Source: Marinobacter sp. THAF197a (GTDB lineage Bacteria; Pseudomonadota; Gammaproteobacteria; Pseudomonadales; Oleiphilaceae). Taken from it: a stretch of 64,000 nucleotides of DNA. The position numbers and the translations under genes are program-made. Every line of letters starts with the position of its first letter. Position 1 is the stretch's first letter. Shown here in pieces: positions 1 through 7,899 of this stretch. The stretch is from NCBI RefSeq assembly GCF_009363275.1, contig NZ_CP045324.1, forward strand, positions 248,001 through 312,000. The letters run 5' to 3'. The notes under the pieces are model-generated. The model worked only from the letters and a program-made list of their open reading frames with translations. It had not been told where the DNA came from and did no database searches.

Positions 1-1
1 T

Positions 2-232
2 GCGGAAGCGGTGATTGCGGCGAATCCCGAGGCCATTCTGGCGGGTGGAATGGGTGAGGAGAATCGCCACTGGCTGACGCGCTGGCAGGCATTCCCCAGC
101 ATCACTGCGACAGAGCGAAACAACCTGTTTTTTATCCCGCCGTCACTGGTTCAGCGACCGACTCCGAGAATGCTTGAGGGAACGCAATTGTTTTGCGAGA
201 AACTGGAGGTGGCCCGTGGCCGACGGCCCTAG
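2..232 (+). CDS. btuF: BtuF-like cobalamin ABC transporter substrate-binding protein, C-terminal part
   Basis: This is the last 76 codons of a gene that begins left of the window; the frame is open to the left edge. The residues (AEAVIAANPEAILAGG, then a TERNNLFFIPPSLVQRPTPR stretch) resemble the C-terminal lobe of BtuF/FecB-type helical-backbone metal receptors, which end with a conserved RPTPR-like segment. BtuF delivers corrinoid from the outer-membrane receptor to BtuCD in the periplasm. It is followed after 12 bases by btuC and then btuD, the usual BtuFCD order, which supports the call. Other FecB-family receptors (haem, siderophore) cannot be excluded from so short a fragment, but the cobalamin genes downstream favour vitamin B12. 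Confidence 0.72.
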   Translation, partial: AEAVIAANPEAILAGGMGEENRHWLTRWQAFPSITATERNNLFFIPPSLVQRPTPRMLEGTQLFCEKLEVARGRRP

Positions 233-244
233 TGGAGTAGCGGT

Positions 245-1216
245 GTGATACGCCCGATCACCCTGCCCCTTGCCGTTCTGGCCGCAGCCGGGCTGATCGC
301 CATGGTGATGTCGGTCGGTATTGGCAGTGTTGCAATTGCACCTGCGGACGTGTTGTTGGTGTTTCTGGGTGAGGGCTCCAACCTGCACCGCACTCTGATT
401 CTTGAGCTCCGGCTACCCAGAACGCTGTCGGCCTTTGCCACCGGAGGTCTGCTGGCGGTGGCCGGGGCATTGATGCAGGTGCTGCTGCGTAACCCGCTTG
501 CCGATCCCTATGTGTTGGGGCTGTCCGGGGGTGCCGCCGTGGGGGCATTGCTGGCGATGTTGGCGGGGCTCGGCGGCGCGGTTATCTCCGGTTCGGCCTT
601 TGCCGGTGCCATGCTGGCCACCTTGATGGTGTTCGGGCTCGCCCACGGCACCGGCAGCTGGACGCCCTCCCGCCTTTTGCTAACGGGGGTTGTGGTGGCG
701 GCTGGCTGGGGCGCGGTCATTACCTTGATGCTGGCTATCAGCCCGGCCAGAGAGTTGCCGGGCATGTTGTACTGGCTAATGGGCGATGTGTCCTACGCCA
801 GGGCGCCCTGGCCGGGGCTTGGCGTGCTGGTGCTGGTCTGTGCGCTAGTGGTGCCTCTTGGCCGCAGTCTGAATGTATTGGCCCGTGGCCCCATGCAGGC
901 TGCTGCCCTGGGGATCTCAGTGCGCCCACTGGAATGGCTGATTTACATACTGGCCAGCCTGCTCACGGCCACGGCGGTGACCATGGCCGGTAGCATAGGC
1001 TTTGTAGGGCTGGTGGTCCCGCATATGCTCCGGTTGGTGCTTGGTAACGACCAGCGCCTGATTTTACCGGCCTGTGCGTTAGCCGGTGGCACACTGTTGG
1101 TGCTGGCGGATACCCTGGCAAGGGTTGTGATCGCGCCGGAGCAACTGCCGGTGGGTGTGATCACCGCGCTGTTGGGCGTTCCCACTTTCCTGTATCTGTT
1201 GTACCGGAGTCGCTGA
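245..1216 (+). CDS. btuC: BtuC-like FecCD-family ABC permease
   Basis: A 323-residue very hydrophobic protein of the FecCD permease family, about the length of E. coli BtuC (326). Visible family marks are LRLPRTLSAFATGG near residue 55, RNPLADPYVLGLSGGA near residue 80, and GSIGFVGLVVPHMLR near residue 245, the cytoplasmic coupling region that contacts the ATPase. It should form a ten-helix inner-membrane homodimer carrying cobalamin into the cytoplasm. The start is GTG at 245, 12 bases after the btuF stop. Its TGA overlaps the ATG of btuD by one base (TGATG), so the two are translationally coupled. Substrate specificity is inferred from the cob genes that follow. Confidence 0.9.
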   Translation: MIRPITLPLAVLAAAGLIAMVMSVGIGSVAIAPADVLLVFLGEGSNLHRTLILELRLPRTLSAFATGGLLAVAGALMQVLLRNPLADPYVLGLSGGAAVGALLAMLAGLGGAVISGSAFAGAMLATLMVFGLAHGTGSWTPSRLLLTGVVVAAGWGAVITLMLAISPARELPGMLYWLMGDVSYARAPWPGLGVLVLVCALVVPLGRSLNVLARGPMQAAALGISVRPLEWLIYILASLLTATAVTMAGSIGFVGLVVPHMLRLVLGNDQRLILPACALAGGTLLVLADTLARVVIAPEQLPVGVITALLGVPTFLYLLYRSR

Positions 1217-2010
1217 TGTCCGGTAAACAACGCCCCCCAATGCAAACCCTGAGTACCCGGGAACTGGTCATCGATATTCCTGGCCGGGCCGACAGTTATC
1301 CTTTGGATCTGGCAATAAAATCAGGTCAGGTTTGGGGCGTACTCGGGCCCAACGGTGCCGGCAAGACCACGCTGTTGCACACCCTCGCAGGCCTTCGTTC
1401 GCCCCGCGCCGGTGCTTTGTTCCTGAATGATGTACCTACAGCGAAGCTAAAGCGGAGAGCCCTCTCCCAACAGTTGGGGCTGGTGTTCCAGGACCGACAG
1501 GATGGCTTCCCGGCAACGGTACTGGAAACCGCGCTGATCGGGCGTCATCCGTGGCTGGCGCCCTGGCAGATGGAAGGGGCAGACGATCTGGCCATGGCAG
1601 AGAGATCACTGGAAGCGCTCGATGTCCTGCATCTGAAAAACCGCCTGGTCAGCACCCTGTCTGGCGGCGAACGCCAGCGAGTGGCGATTGCCACGCTGGT
1701 GACTCAGTCGCCCCACACCTGGCTGCTGGATGAACCGACAAATCACCTGGACCTGCACCACCAGGTGGCCGTCATGAAATTACTCACTGACCGGGCGGCA
1801 GCGGGTAACGCCATTTTCATGTGCCTGCACGACCTGAACCTGGCTGCCCGCTGGTGTGATCATATTTTGCTGATGTACCCCAATGGTGAAACCTGCTGGG
1901 GCCCGGCAGAAAGGATGCTGGTGCCGAATGCTCTGGAACGTTTGTATAACCAGCAACTGACAACGGTGGAAGTGGATGGCGCGCCTTTCTTTGTGCCAAA
2001 ACGAGACTAA
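1216..2010 (+). CDS. btuD: BtuD-like ABC transporter ATP-binding protein
   Basis: A 264-residue ATPase with all the ABC motifs: Walker A GPNGAGKTT at residues 44-52, signature LSGGERQRVAIA, Walker B TWLLDEPTNHLDLHH, and the switch histidine in CLHDLNLAARWCD. It belongs to the FepC/BtuD class that partners with FecCD permeases. It should energise corrinoid uptake with the preceding permease, whose stop codon it overlaps. An 88-base gap separates it from cobB, so uptake and biosynthesis genes may share a transcript, but no terminator or promoter is evident in that gap. Confidence 0.9.
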   Translation: MSGKQRPPMQTLSTRELVIDIPGRADSYPLDLAIKSGQVWGVLGPNGAGKTTLLHTLAGLRSPRAGALFLNDVPTAKLKRRALSQQLGLVFQDRQDGFPATVLETALIGRHPWLAPWQMEGADDLAMAERSLEALDVLHLKNRLVSTLSGGERQRVAIATLVTQSPHTWLLDEPTNHLDLHHQVAVMKLLTDRAAAGNAIFMCLHDLNLAARWCDHILLMYPNGETCWGPAERMLVPNALERLYNQQLTTVEVDGAPFFVPKRD

Positions 2011-2098
2011 CTCAGAAGTATCGCGAGGGCAGCGTGTCCCGGAATGCCCTGCCCCGCTGCCCGTCCGCACCGAATTCAGGCGACAGGAAAAGCAACAC

Positions 2099-3406
2099 AT
2101 GCCAGACAACAAAGTCCCAGCGGCCATGATCACCGCCCCGGGTTCCGGCCAGGGCAAATCCATGGTTACGGCCGCCCTGGCGCGCCTGCACCGGAACGCC
2201 GGACGGAACGTCCGGGTGTTCAAACACGGGCCGGATTACCTTGATCCCATGGTGCTGGAGGTGGCCTCCGGTAACCCGGTTTACCAGTTGCACCCCTGGA
2301 TGACCGGCGAGGACGAGTGCCGGTGGCGGCTGGCCGAGGCCGCCCAGAGCGCCGACCTGATCCTGGTGGAGGGCTCCATGGGCTTGTTTGATGGCAGCCC
2401 CAGCAGCGGTGATCTGGCCAAACTGGCGGGTATTCCTGCCTTGCCCGTCATTGATGCCAAAGGCATGGCTCAGACCTTCGGCGCGGTTGCCCTGGGCTTG
2501 GCGAGCTTTGATTCCGAACTCCCTGTTCATCAGGTAATTGCCAACAAGATTGGCAGTCCCTACCACGGCGAGCTGTTACGGGAGAGCCTGCCGGATGGCA
2601 TCAGTCTGTTGGGCGCGATACCCCGAAACGATGCCATGAATATCCCGGACCGGCACCTTGGGCTGGTCCAGGCGGCAGAAATGGACGACCTCAGTGATCG
2701 GCTGGATAGAGCGGCCGAAGTCCTGACATCAGCGGGTCTGGATGTACTTCCCAAGCCCGTCCCTTTTCATTTTCAGGCACCACCCAGGCCAGAACCGCTG
2801 CTGACCGGGCGCCGGATCGCCGTGGCCAGGGATGCGGCCTTCAGCTTTATCTACCGGGCCAACCTGGATCTGCTCACAGCCATGGGCGCTGAGCTGGTGT
2901 ATTTTTCGCCCCTGCACGATTCGGAAGTACCGATGGCCGACGCGCTCTGGCTGCCGGGCGGCTATCCGGAACTGCATGCCCGGAGCTTGGCGGAAAACCA
3001 GCCTATGCAATTGTCGATCCGCGCCTTCCATCAGGCCGGTAAGCCCATTCTGGCAGAGTGTGGCGGGCTAATGGCCTGTGCCGAAGAACTGGCAGACAAA
3101 GACGGCACGGTGCATGGCCTGCTGGGCCTGGTACCCGGGCGCGCTACCATGGCTAACCGTTTGACCGCGCTGGGGCTGCAAAGTCTGGAAACCCAGCTGG
3201 GCGGGTTGCGGGGCCACACCTATCACCATTCCAGTCTTGATACCCCTTGGCAACCTGCGGCCAGGGCGAAGAAGCAGGCCGGCTCTGACGGAGAGGCGGT
3301 GTATCGCCACCAGAATCTGGTGGCCAGCTATTTTCACGGCTACTTCCCGTCGTCGCCGGCCTTGGTTGCCGCGATCTTTCGCGGCGAGGACATCCGGTTT
3401 TCCTGA
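2099..3406 (+). CDS. cobB: Cobyrinic acid a,c-diamide synthase
   Basis: 435 residues when started at the ATG at 2099, which follows a CAGGAAAAG ribosome-binding site; the open frame runs further upstream into the end of btuD but that part looks non-coding. CobB/CbiA amidates the a and c carboxylates of (hydrogeno)cobyrinic acid using glutamine and ATP. The N-terminal P-loop-like motif APGSGQGKS is at residues 13-21, and the C-terminal half is a triad-type glutamine amidotransferase with the nucleophile in LAECGGLMA and the catalytic histidine in SYFHGYFPSS. It is followed by cobO, cobQ and bluB in pathway order. CbiA and CobB cannot be told apart here; CobB is used because the neighbours follow that nomenclature. 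Confidence 0.93.
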   Translation: MPDNKVPAAMITAPGSGQGKSMVTAALARLHRNAGRNVRVFKHGPDYLDPMVLEVASGNPVYQLHPWMTGEDECRWRLAEAAQSADLILVEGSMGLFDGSPSSGDLAKLAGIPALPVIDAKGMAQTFGAVALGLASFDSELPVHQVIANKIGSPYHGELLRESLPDGISLLGAIPRNDAMNIPDRHLGLVQAAEMDDLSDRLDRAAEVLTSAGLDVLPKPVPFHFQAPPRPEPLLTGRRIAVARDAAFSFIYRANLDLLTAMGAELVYFSPLHDSEVPMADALWLPGGYPELHARSLAENQPMQLSIRAFHQAGKPILAECGGLMACAEELADKDGTVHGLLGLVPGRATMANRLTALGLQSLETQLGGLRGHTYHHSSLDTPWQPAARAKKQAGSDGEAVYRHQNLVASYFHGYFPSSPALVAAIFRGEDIRFS

Positions 3407-3440
3407 TGAATACAAATGCGTGAATCCAAGGAGAGTCATC

Positions 3441-4052
3441 ATGCGTGAACGCGCCAAAGACCCCGAACGCCATGCCAAGCGCATGGCCGCCAAACAGAAA
3501 ATCATGCAGGAACGTATCGCCCGTGCCCAGAAAGAACAGGGCGTGTTGCTGGTGCTGACCGGCCCAGGCAAAGGCAAGAGCAGTTCCGGCTTCGGCATGG
3601 TAGCCCGGGCTCTGGGCCATGGTATGAAAGTGGGCATCGTCCAGTTTATCAAGGGCGCCTTCAGCACCGGCGAGGAAGCGTTCTTCCGGGGGCTGCCGAA
3701 CGTGACCTACCACGTGATGGGACAGGGCTACACCTGGGACACCCAGAATCGGGAACAGGATGTGCAGAGTGCGACTGAAGCGTGGAATATCGCAGCTGAT
3801 ATGCTCAGGGACGACAGCTATGACCTGATTCTGCTGGACGAACTGAATATCGCGCTGAAGTACGACTACATCGACCTGGACCGGGTGCTGGACGACCTGC
3901 AGGCCCGGCCGGAAATGCAGCATGTCGTGGTCACCGGCCGTGGTGCTCCCCAGGAACTGATCGACCTGGCCGACACCGTGACCGAAATGGGTGTGGTCAA
4001 GCACGCCTTCAAGGATCAGGGCATCAAGGCCCAGAAGGGCGTGGAGCTGTAA
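3441..4052 (+). CDS. cobO: Cob(I)yrinic acid a,c-diamide adenosyltransferase
   Basis: 203 residues of the CobO/BtuR/CobA family, starting at the ATG at 3441 behind a strong AAGGAGAG site. The P-loop GPGKGKSSSG occupies residues 41-50, and the family's LLDELNIALKYDY and VVTGRGAPQELIDLADTVTEM segments are intact. The enzyme transfers the 5'-deoxyadenosyl group of ATP to the cobalt of corrinoids, both in de novo synthesis and in salvage. It sits 34 bases after cobB, and its stop codon is immediately followed by the cobQ ATG. The open frame extends upstream into cobB, but that extension is not family-like. Confidence 0.95.
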   Translation: MRERAKDPERHAKRMAAKQKIMQERIARAQKEQGVLLVLTGPGKGKSSSGFGMVARALGHGMKVGIVQFIKGAFSTGEEAFFRGLPNVTYHVMGQGYTWDTQNREQDVQSATEAWNIAADMLRDDSYDLILLDELNIALKYDYIDLDRVLDDLQARPEMQHVVVTGRGAPQELIDLADTVTEMGVVKHAFKDQGIKAQKGVEL

Positions 4053-5522
4053 ATGCCCACTCTGATGGTGCAGGGTACCACCTCGGATGCCGGCAAGACC
4101 ACGGTGGTGGCGGCCCTGTGTCGCTGGCTGGCGCGTCAGGGGGTGTCGGTGGCACCGTTCAAACCCCAGAACATGGCCCTGAACAGTGCGGTCACTGTGG
4201 ATGGCGGCGAAATTGGCCGCTCCACGGCGTTGCAGGCACTGGCCTGTGGTCTGGAGCCCCACAGTGACATGAACCCGGTGTTACTGAAGCCCCAGAGCGA
4301 TTGCGGGGCCCAGGTCATCCTGCGGGGGAAGGTCCACGGCAATATGGATGCGCTGGATTACCATGCCTACAAGGCCGAGGCCATGGCCTCCGTGCTGGCC
4401 AGTTGGCAGGCCCTGGACGAGCGTTATGATGTGATCATTGCCGAGGGTGCCGGTAGCCCGGCGGAAATCAACCTGCGGGCCAACGACATTGCCAACATGG
4501 GGTTTGCTGAGGCCGCTGATTGCCCGGTGCTGTTAGTAGGTGATATCGATAAAGGCGGTGTGTTTGCCCAGTTGGTGGGCACCCTGGCGTTGATCTCCGA
4601 CAGTGAACAAGCCAGAACGGCCGGATTTATCATCAATCGGTTCCGGGGTGACATTGCGCTGTTGGAGCCCGGGCTGGACTGGCTGGCCGAACACACTGGC
4701 AAGCCGGTGTTCGGGGTCTTGCCCTACCTGCACGGGTTGGTGATAGATTCCGAAGACAGTGTCAGTGCCGCCGGTACCAGCGAGGCCGGCGCCTTGAAAG
4801 TGGTGGTGCCGGTACTGCCCAGGATCAGCAACCACAATGATTTTGATCCGTTGCGATTGAACCCGGGGGTGGACCTGGTTTTCGTGGGGCCGGATGCGCC
4901 CATTCCACCGGCGGATCTGATTATTCTGCCCGGCAGCAAAAGTACCCGCCACGACCTGCAGTGGCTGAAACAACAGGGCTGGCCCGAGGCCATCCAGAAA
5001 CATCTGCGCTATGGCGGCAAGCTGCTGGGTATCTGTGGCGGATTCCAGATGCTGGGGCTTCGGGTGGAAGACCCGGACGGGCTGGAAGGCGAAGTTGGCA
5101 ATACCGAGGGCCTGGCACTGTTCGAGATGGTCACCCGCATGGTGTCGGGTAAGCAGCTCAGACAGGTGACCGGTAGGCTATCCACCGAGGTTGCTGGAAG
5201 TGGTGTTAAGGCGACAATGACCGGCTATGAAATGCACAACGGAGTCACCGAAGGCTCAGCGCTGGCCAGGCCTTTTGCGCTGATTGATGGGCGACCGGAC
5301 GGTGCGGTCAGCGCCGACGGTCAGGTGGTGGGCACCTATGTGCACGGTCTCTTTGATGAGCCTGCCGCTTGCGATGCCATTCTTCGCTGGGCTGGTCTCA
5401 ATACACAGAGTGCGCAGTCAGTGGATTATCAGAGTCACCGTCTGCAGCAGCTCGACCGCCTGGCAGATCAGGTGGAACAGTATTTGGACACGGACCGGTT
5501 AAGGAGCCTGTTGCAGTTATGA
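4053..5522 (+). CDS. cobQ: Cobyric acid synthase (glutamine-hydrolysing)
   Basis: 489 residues, normal for CobQ/CbiP. It amidates the b, d, e and g side chains of adenosylcobyrinic a,c-diamide. The ATP-binding motif GTTSDAGKT is at residues 8-16, followed by the conserved FKPQNMALNSAVT segment. The C-terminal amidotransferase has the nucleophile in GICGGFQMLG and the histidine in GTYVHGLFD. The ATG directly abuts the cobO stop, and the gene ends inside the bluB start (ATGA-type overlap), so the cob genes form one translationally coupled unit. Confidence 0.95.
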   Translation: MPTLMVQGTTSDAGKTTVVAALCRWLARQGVSVAPFKPQNMALNSAVTVDGGEIGRSTALQALACGLEPHSDMNPVLLKPQSDCGAQVILRGKVHGNMDALDYHAYKAEAMASVLASWQALDERYDVIIAEGAGSPAEINLRANDIANMGFAEAADCPVLLVGDIDKGGVFAQLVGTLALISDSEQARTAGFIINRFRGDIALLEPGLDWLAEHTGKPVFGVLPYLHGLVIDSEDSVSAAGTSEAGALKVVVPVLPRISNHNDFDPLRLNPGVDLVFVGPDAPIPPADLIILPGSKSTRHDLQWLKQQGWPEAIQKHLRYGGKLLGICGGFQMLGLRVEDPDGLEGEVGNTEGLALFEMVTRMVSGKQLRQVTGRLSTEVAGSGVKATMTGYEMHNGVTEGSALARPFALIDGRPDGAVSADGQVVGTYVHGLFDEPAACDAILRWAGLNTQSAQSVDYQSHRLQQLDRLADQVEQYLDTDRLRSLLQL

Positions 5523-6220
5523 GCAACCAGAACGACCCATTCACGGATGCCCAACGTGAGGGGCTTTACCGGGCCATCTTCGAGCGTCGGGATGTGCGCT
5601 CGCAGTTCTTGCCGGATGCCATTCCGGATGAGGTGCTGGCCCGTATTCTGAGGGCAGCCCACCATGCGCCGTCAGTGGGATTCATGCAGCCCTGGGATTT
5701 CATCGTTATCGACAGCCTGGCGGTGCGCGAGCAGGTGCTGGCCAGCTTCAATGAGGAAAACACAAAAGCCTCGGAAAACTACACCGGCGAGCGACAGCAG
5801 ACCTACCGGACACTCAAACTTCAGGGCATTCTGGAGAGTCCCATTAATCTATGCATTACCTGTGACCGTTCCCGCGGCGGGCCCCATGTGCTCGGCCGTA
5901 ACTCGATCATGGAAATGGATCTGTTCAGCACCTGTCTGTCGGTACAAAACCTGTGGTTGGCGGCGCGAGCAGAGGGTATTGGTGTGGGCTGGGTCAGTAT
6001 TCTGGATCAGGGAATACTGTCTGACATCCTGCAGCTGCCAGATCACGTATACCCTCTTGCGTATCTGTGCCTGGGGTATGTCAGCGAGTTTCTGGAACAG
6101 CCGGAGCTGCAGGCCAAAGGCTGGCGTTCACGGCTTCCGCTGGAAGAGCTGGTGCATGGCAATGGCTGGGGTCAGCCTCTTGAGCATCAGAGTCTGGCAA
6201 GTTACCTCGCCGGCAAATGA
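5519..6220 (+). CDS. bluB: 5,6-dimethylbenzimidazole synthase
   Basis: 233 residues from the ATG at 5519, which overlaps the cobQ stop by four bases. The sequence is a BluB-type nitroreductase-fold flavoenzyme: FERRDVRSQF near the N terminus, HHAPSVGFMQPWDF around residue 55, and ARAEGIGVGWVSILD around residue 160 match the subfamily. BluB uses O2 to cut up its own reduced FMN, giving the lower ligand dimethylbenzimidazole, so the organism should make true B12 under aerobic conditions. The longer frame starting upstream overlaps cobQ and is not credible. Confidence 0.94.
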   Translation: MSNQNDPFTDAQREGLYRAIFERRDVRSQFLPDAIPDEVLARILRAAHHAPSVGFMQPWDFIVIDSLAVREQVLASFNEENTKASENYTGERQQTYRTLKLQGILESPINLCITCDRSRGGPHVLGRNSIMEMDLFSTCLSVQNLWLAARAEGIGVGWVSILDQGILSDILQLPDHVYPLAYLCLGYVSEFLEQPELQAKGWRSRLPLEELVHGNGWGQPLEHQSLASYLAGK

Positions 6221-6311
6221 AGGGCACCGAACAAGAGCATGATCGTTTTCCTCACAGGTCCTGAATTGGGTACGATCAGACTCGATTTGGGGCTTCTGTT
6301 CAGGAGGTGAG

Positions 6312-6980
6312 ATGAAGTTTTCCGAGCTCTACCAGCAGGCACTGGCCCGCAAAGGCGGTGAACAGGCCCTGAAATCCATGCTGCCACCGGTCACCGACAA
6401 GCAGCGCCTGGCCAAGATCAGCGACGACCGTTACCTTTCCGAGATCACCCGGTGCATTTTCAAGGCTGGGTTTGTCTGGCGGGTGATCGAGAACAAATGG
6501 CCGGATTTTGAGGCGGCGTTCGAAGGGTTTGTGCCCGCCTACTGGCAGCAGGTCCCACCGGAGGTTCTGGAGCGGCTGGCAACGGACGAGCGGATTGTTC
6601 GTAATATGCAGAAGATCCGCACGGTTCCGGAGAATGCCCGGATGATCATGGACGTGGCGAAAGATCATGGTAGCTTTGGCCGGTTTCTGGCGCAGTGGCC
6701 GTCAACCGAGCAGGTGGGGCTGCTGCTGTACCTGAAGCGCAACGGCGAGCGTCTGGGGGGTAATTCCGCCCAGTATTTCCTGCGCCGGGTGGGGTGGGAT
6801 GGCTTTATCCTGTCTCACGATGTGGTGACCGCACTGACCCGTGCCGGAATTCTGGATGCGTCGCCTGCCAGCAAGAAGGGGCTCACCCAGGCCCAGGAAG
6901 CATTTAATCGCTGGCATGAGGAAACCGGGATGCCCATCAGTCAGCTTTCCCGGATAGTGTCATTCACGGTGGATAATTGA
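6312..6980 (+). CDS. TAG-like DNA-3-methyladenine glycosylase I family protein
   Basis: 222 residues starting at an ATG preceded by an excellent AGGAGGTGAG site. The region FKAGFVWRVIENKWPDFEAAF (residues 51-71) resembles the helix-hairpin-helix core of the Tag family, in which this segment supports base flipping, and RNMQKIRTVPENAR resembles the RNxxKIxxxxxNA stretch. The N-terminal Cys and C-terminal His zinc ligands of E. coli Tag are not obvious, so this is a divergent branch. The expected role is removal of 3-methyladenine from alkylated DNA, but activity is uncertain. It lies between bluB and cobS with its own ribosome-binding site; no functional link with cobalamin synthesis is known to me. 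Confidence 0.75.
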   Translation: MKFSELYQQALARKGGEQALKSMLPPVTDKQRLAKISDDRYLSEITRCIFKAGFVWRVIENKWPDFEAAFEGFVPAYWQQVPPEVLERLATDERIVRNMQKIRTVPENARMIMDVAKDHGSFGRFLAQWPSTEQVGLLLYLKRNGERLGGNSAQYFLRRVGWDGFILSHDVVTALTRAGILDASPASKKGLTQAQEAFNRWHEETGMPISQLSRIVSFTVDN

Positions 6981-6988
6981 CCCTTTGT

Positions 6989-7750
6989 TCACAAAAAAAG
7001 CAGAAGGGCCAATTCGCTCAATACCACGCTGGCACCCAAGGCGTCTCCGGTATAGCCCCCCAACTGCTGTTTCAGATACGTGCCCCAGCAGAATGCCGTC
7101 AGGATGACGGCAGACAGCGCCCCGGCAAATAATATCGGGTTCCAGTAGGACAGCACGGCCGCGACAACCAGGGTGAACCCAGCCGCAACCAGCAGGCGTT
7201 GCAGTGGAAAACCATCGGCAACAGGTTTGGATTTGCTGGTGTCGGGGTCCGTCACATAGTCCAGCATTGCCATCAGGATCAATGGCGTCATTCGGGCGAT
7301 CGCTGGCGCTACCAGCAGAGCTAGCCAGATGCTGCTGGCCTCTAACAGTAAGGCTACTTTAAGCAGTAAGGCCATTGTCAGAGCTGCCGCACCATAGGTG
7401 CCTATTCGGCTGTCTTTCATAATGGCCAACCGCCGTTCAACCGTGTAGCCACCCCCAAGAGCATCAACACTGTCGGCCAGACCATCTTCATGGAATGCAC
7501 CGGTCAGGAATAGGTGCAGGATAACGACCAGAATGATGCCAACCAGGGGGCTGAAGGCCAGCGTAAGCAGGGCCCAAGAGGATGCATAGATAGCCCCCAG
7601 CAACAGCCCCACCAGCGGGAAATACAGGCTGCTCTGGTTCATCAGTCGCTGTGAATACTGGATTTTGGCCAGCATGGGAAAACGGGTCAAAAAGCTTACA
7701 GCCAGCCAGAAGGCCTGCCACTCAAGCTTGGCTTTTCGGTTTAAACGCAC
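6989..7750 (-). CDS. cobS: Adenosylcobinamide-GDP ribazoletransferase (cobalamin synthase)
   Basis: 253 residues, usual for CobS/CobV. It is an integral membrane enzyme that joins adenosylcobinamide-GDP to alpha-ribazole in the last steps of B12 synthesis. The signature GAFHEDGLADSVDALGGG, with the metal-binding acidic residues, lies near residue 85, followed by many hydrophobic helices. It is convergent with the glycosylase gene, with 8 bases between stops. CobU/CobP, CobT and CobC are not in the window, so the nucleotide-loop pathway must be completed elsewhere. Confidence 0.93.
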   Translation of the reverse strand: MRLNRKAKLEWQAFWLAVSFLTRFPMLAKIQYSQRLMNQSSLYFPLVGLLLGAIYASSWALLTLAFSPLVGIILVVILHLFLTGAFHEDGLADSVDALGGGYTVERRLAIMKDSRIGTYGAAALTMALLLKVALLLEASSIWLALLVAPAIARMTPLILMAMLDYVTDPDTSKSKPVADGFPLQRLLVAAGFTLVVAAVLSYWNPILFAGALSAVILTAFCWGTYLKQQLGGYTGDALGASVVLSELALLLFL

Positions 7751-7899
7751 GGAGACACTCCATCAGCCTTGGGTGCGGTATTGTAACGGGTGTGGTCCAG
7801 AGGTGCAGGCCATTGCTGACCTTAGATGATCGGATATGTGAGGTCCCTTTCCCGATAAGCTAAACTAACTAAGTAAATGATTTGGGAGACCCGCCGTTT

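Noticed and set aside
3153..4262. 369-codon open frame on the minus strand
   Set aside because: It is antisense to cobB, cobO and cobQ, all of which have clear family motifs. The His/Gln-rich translation is a typical GC-rich shadow.
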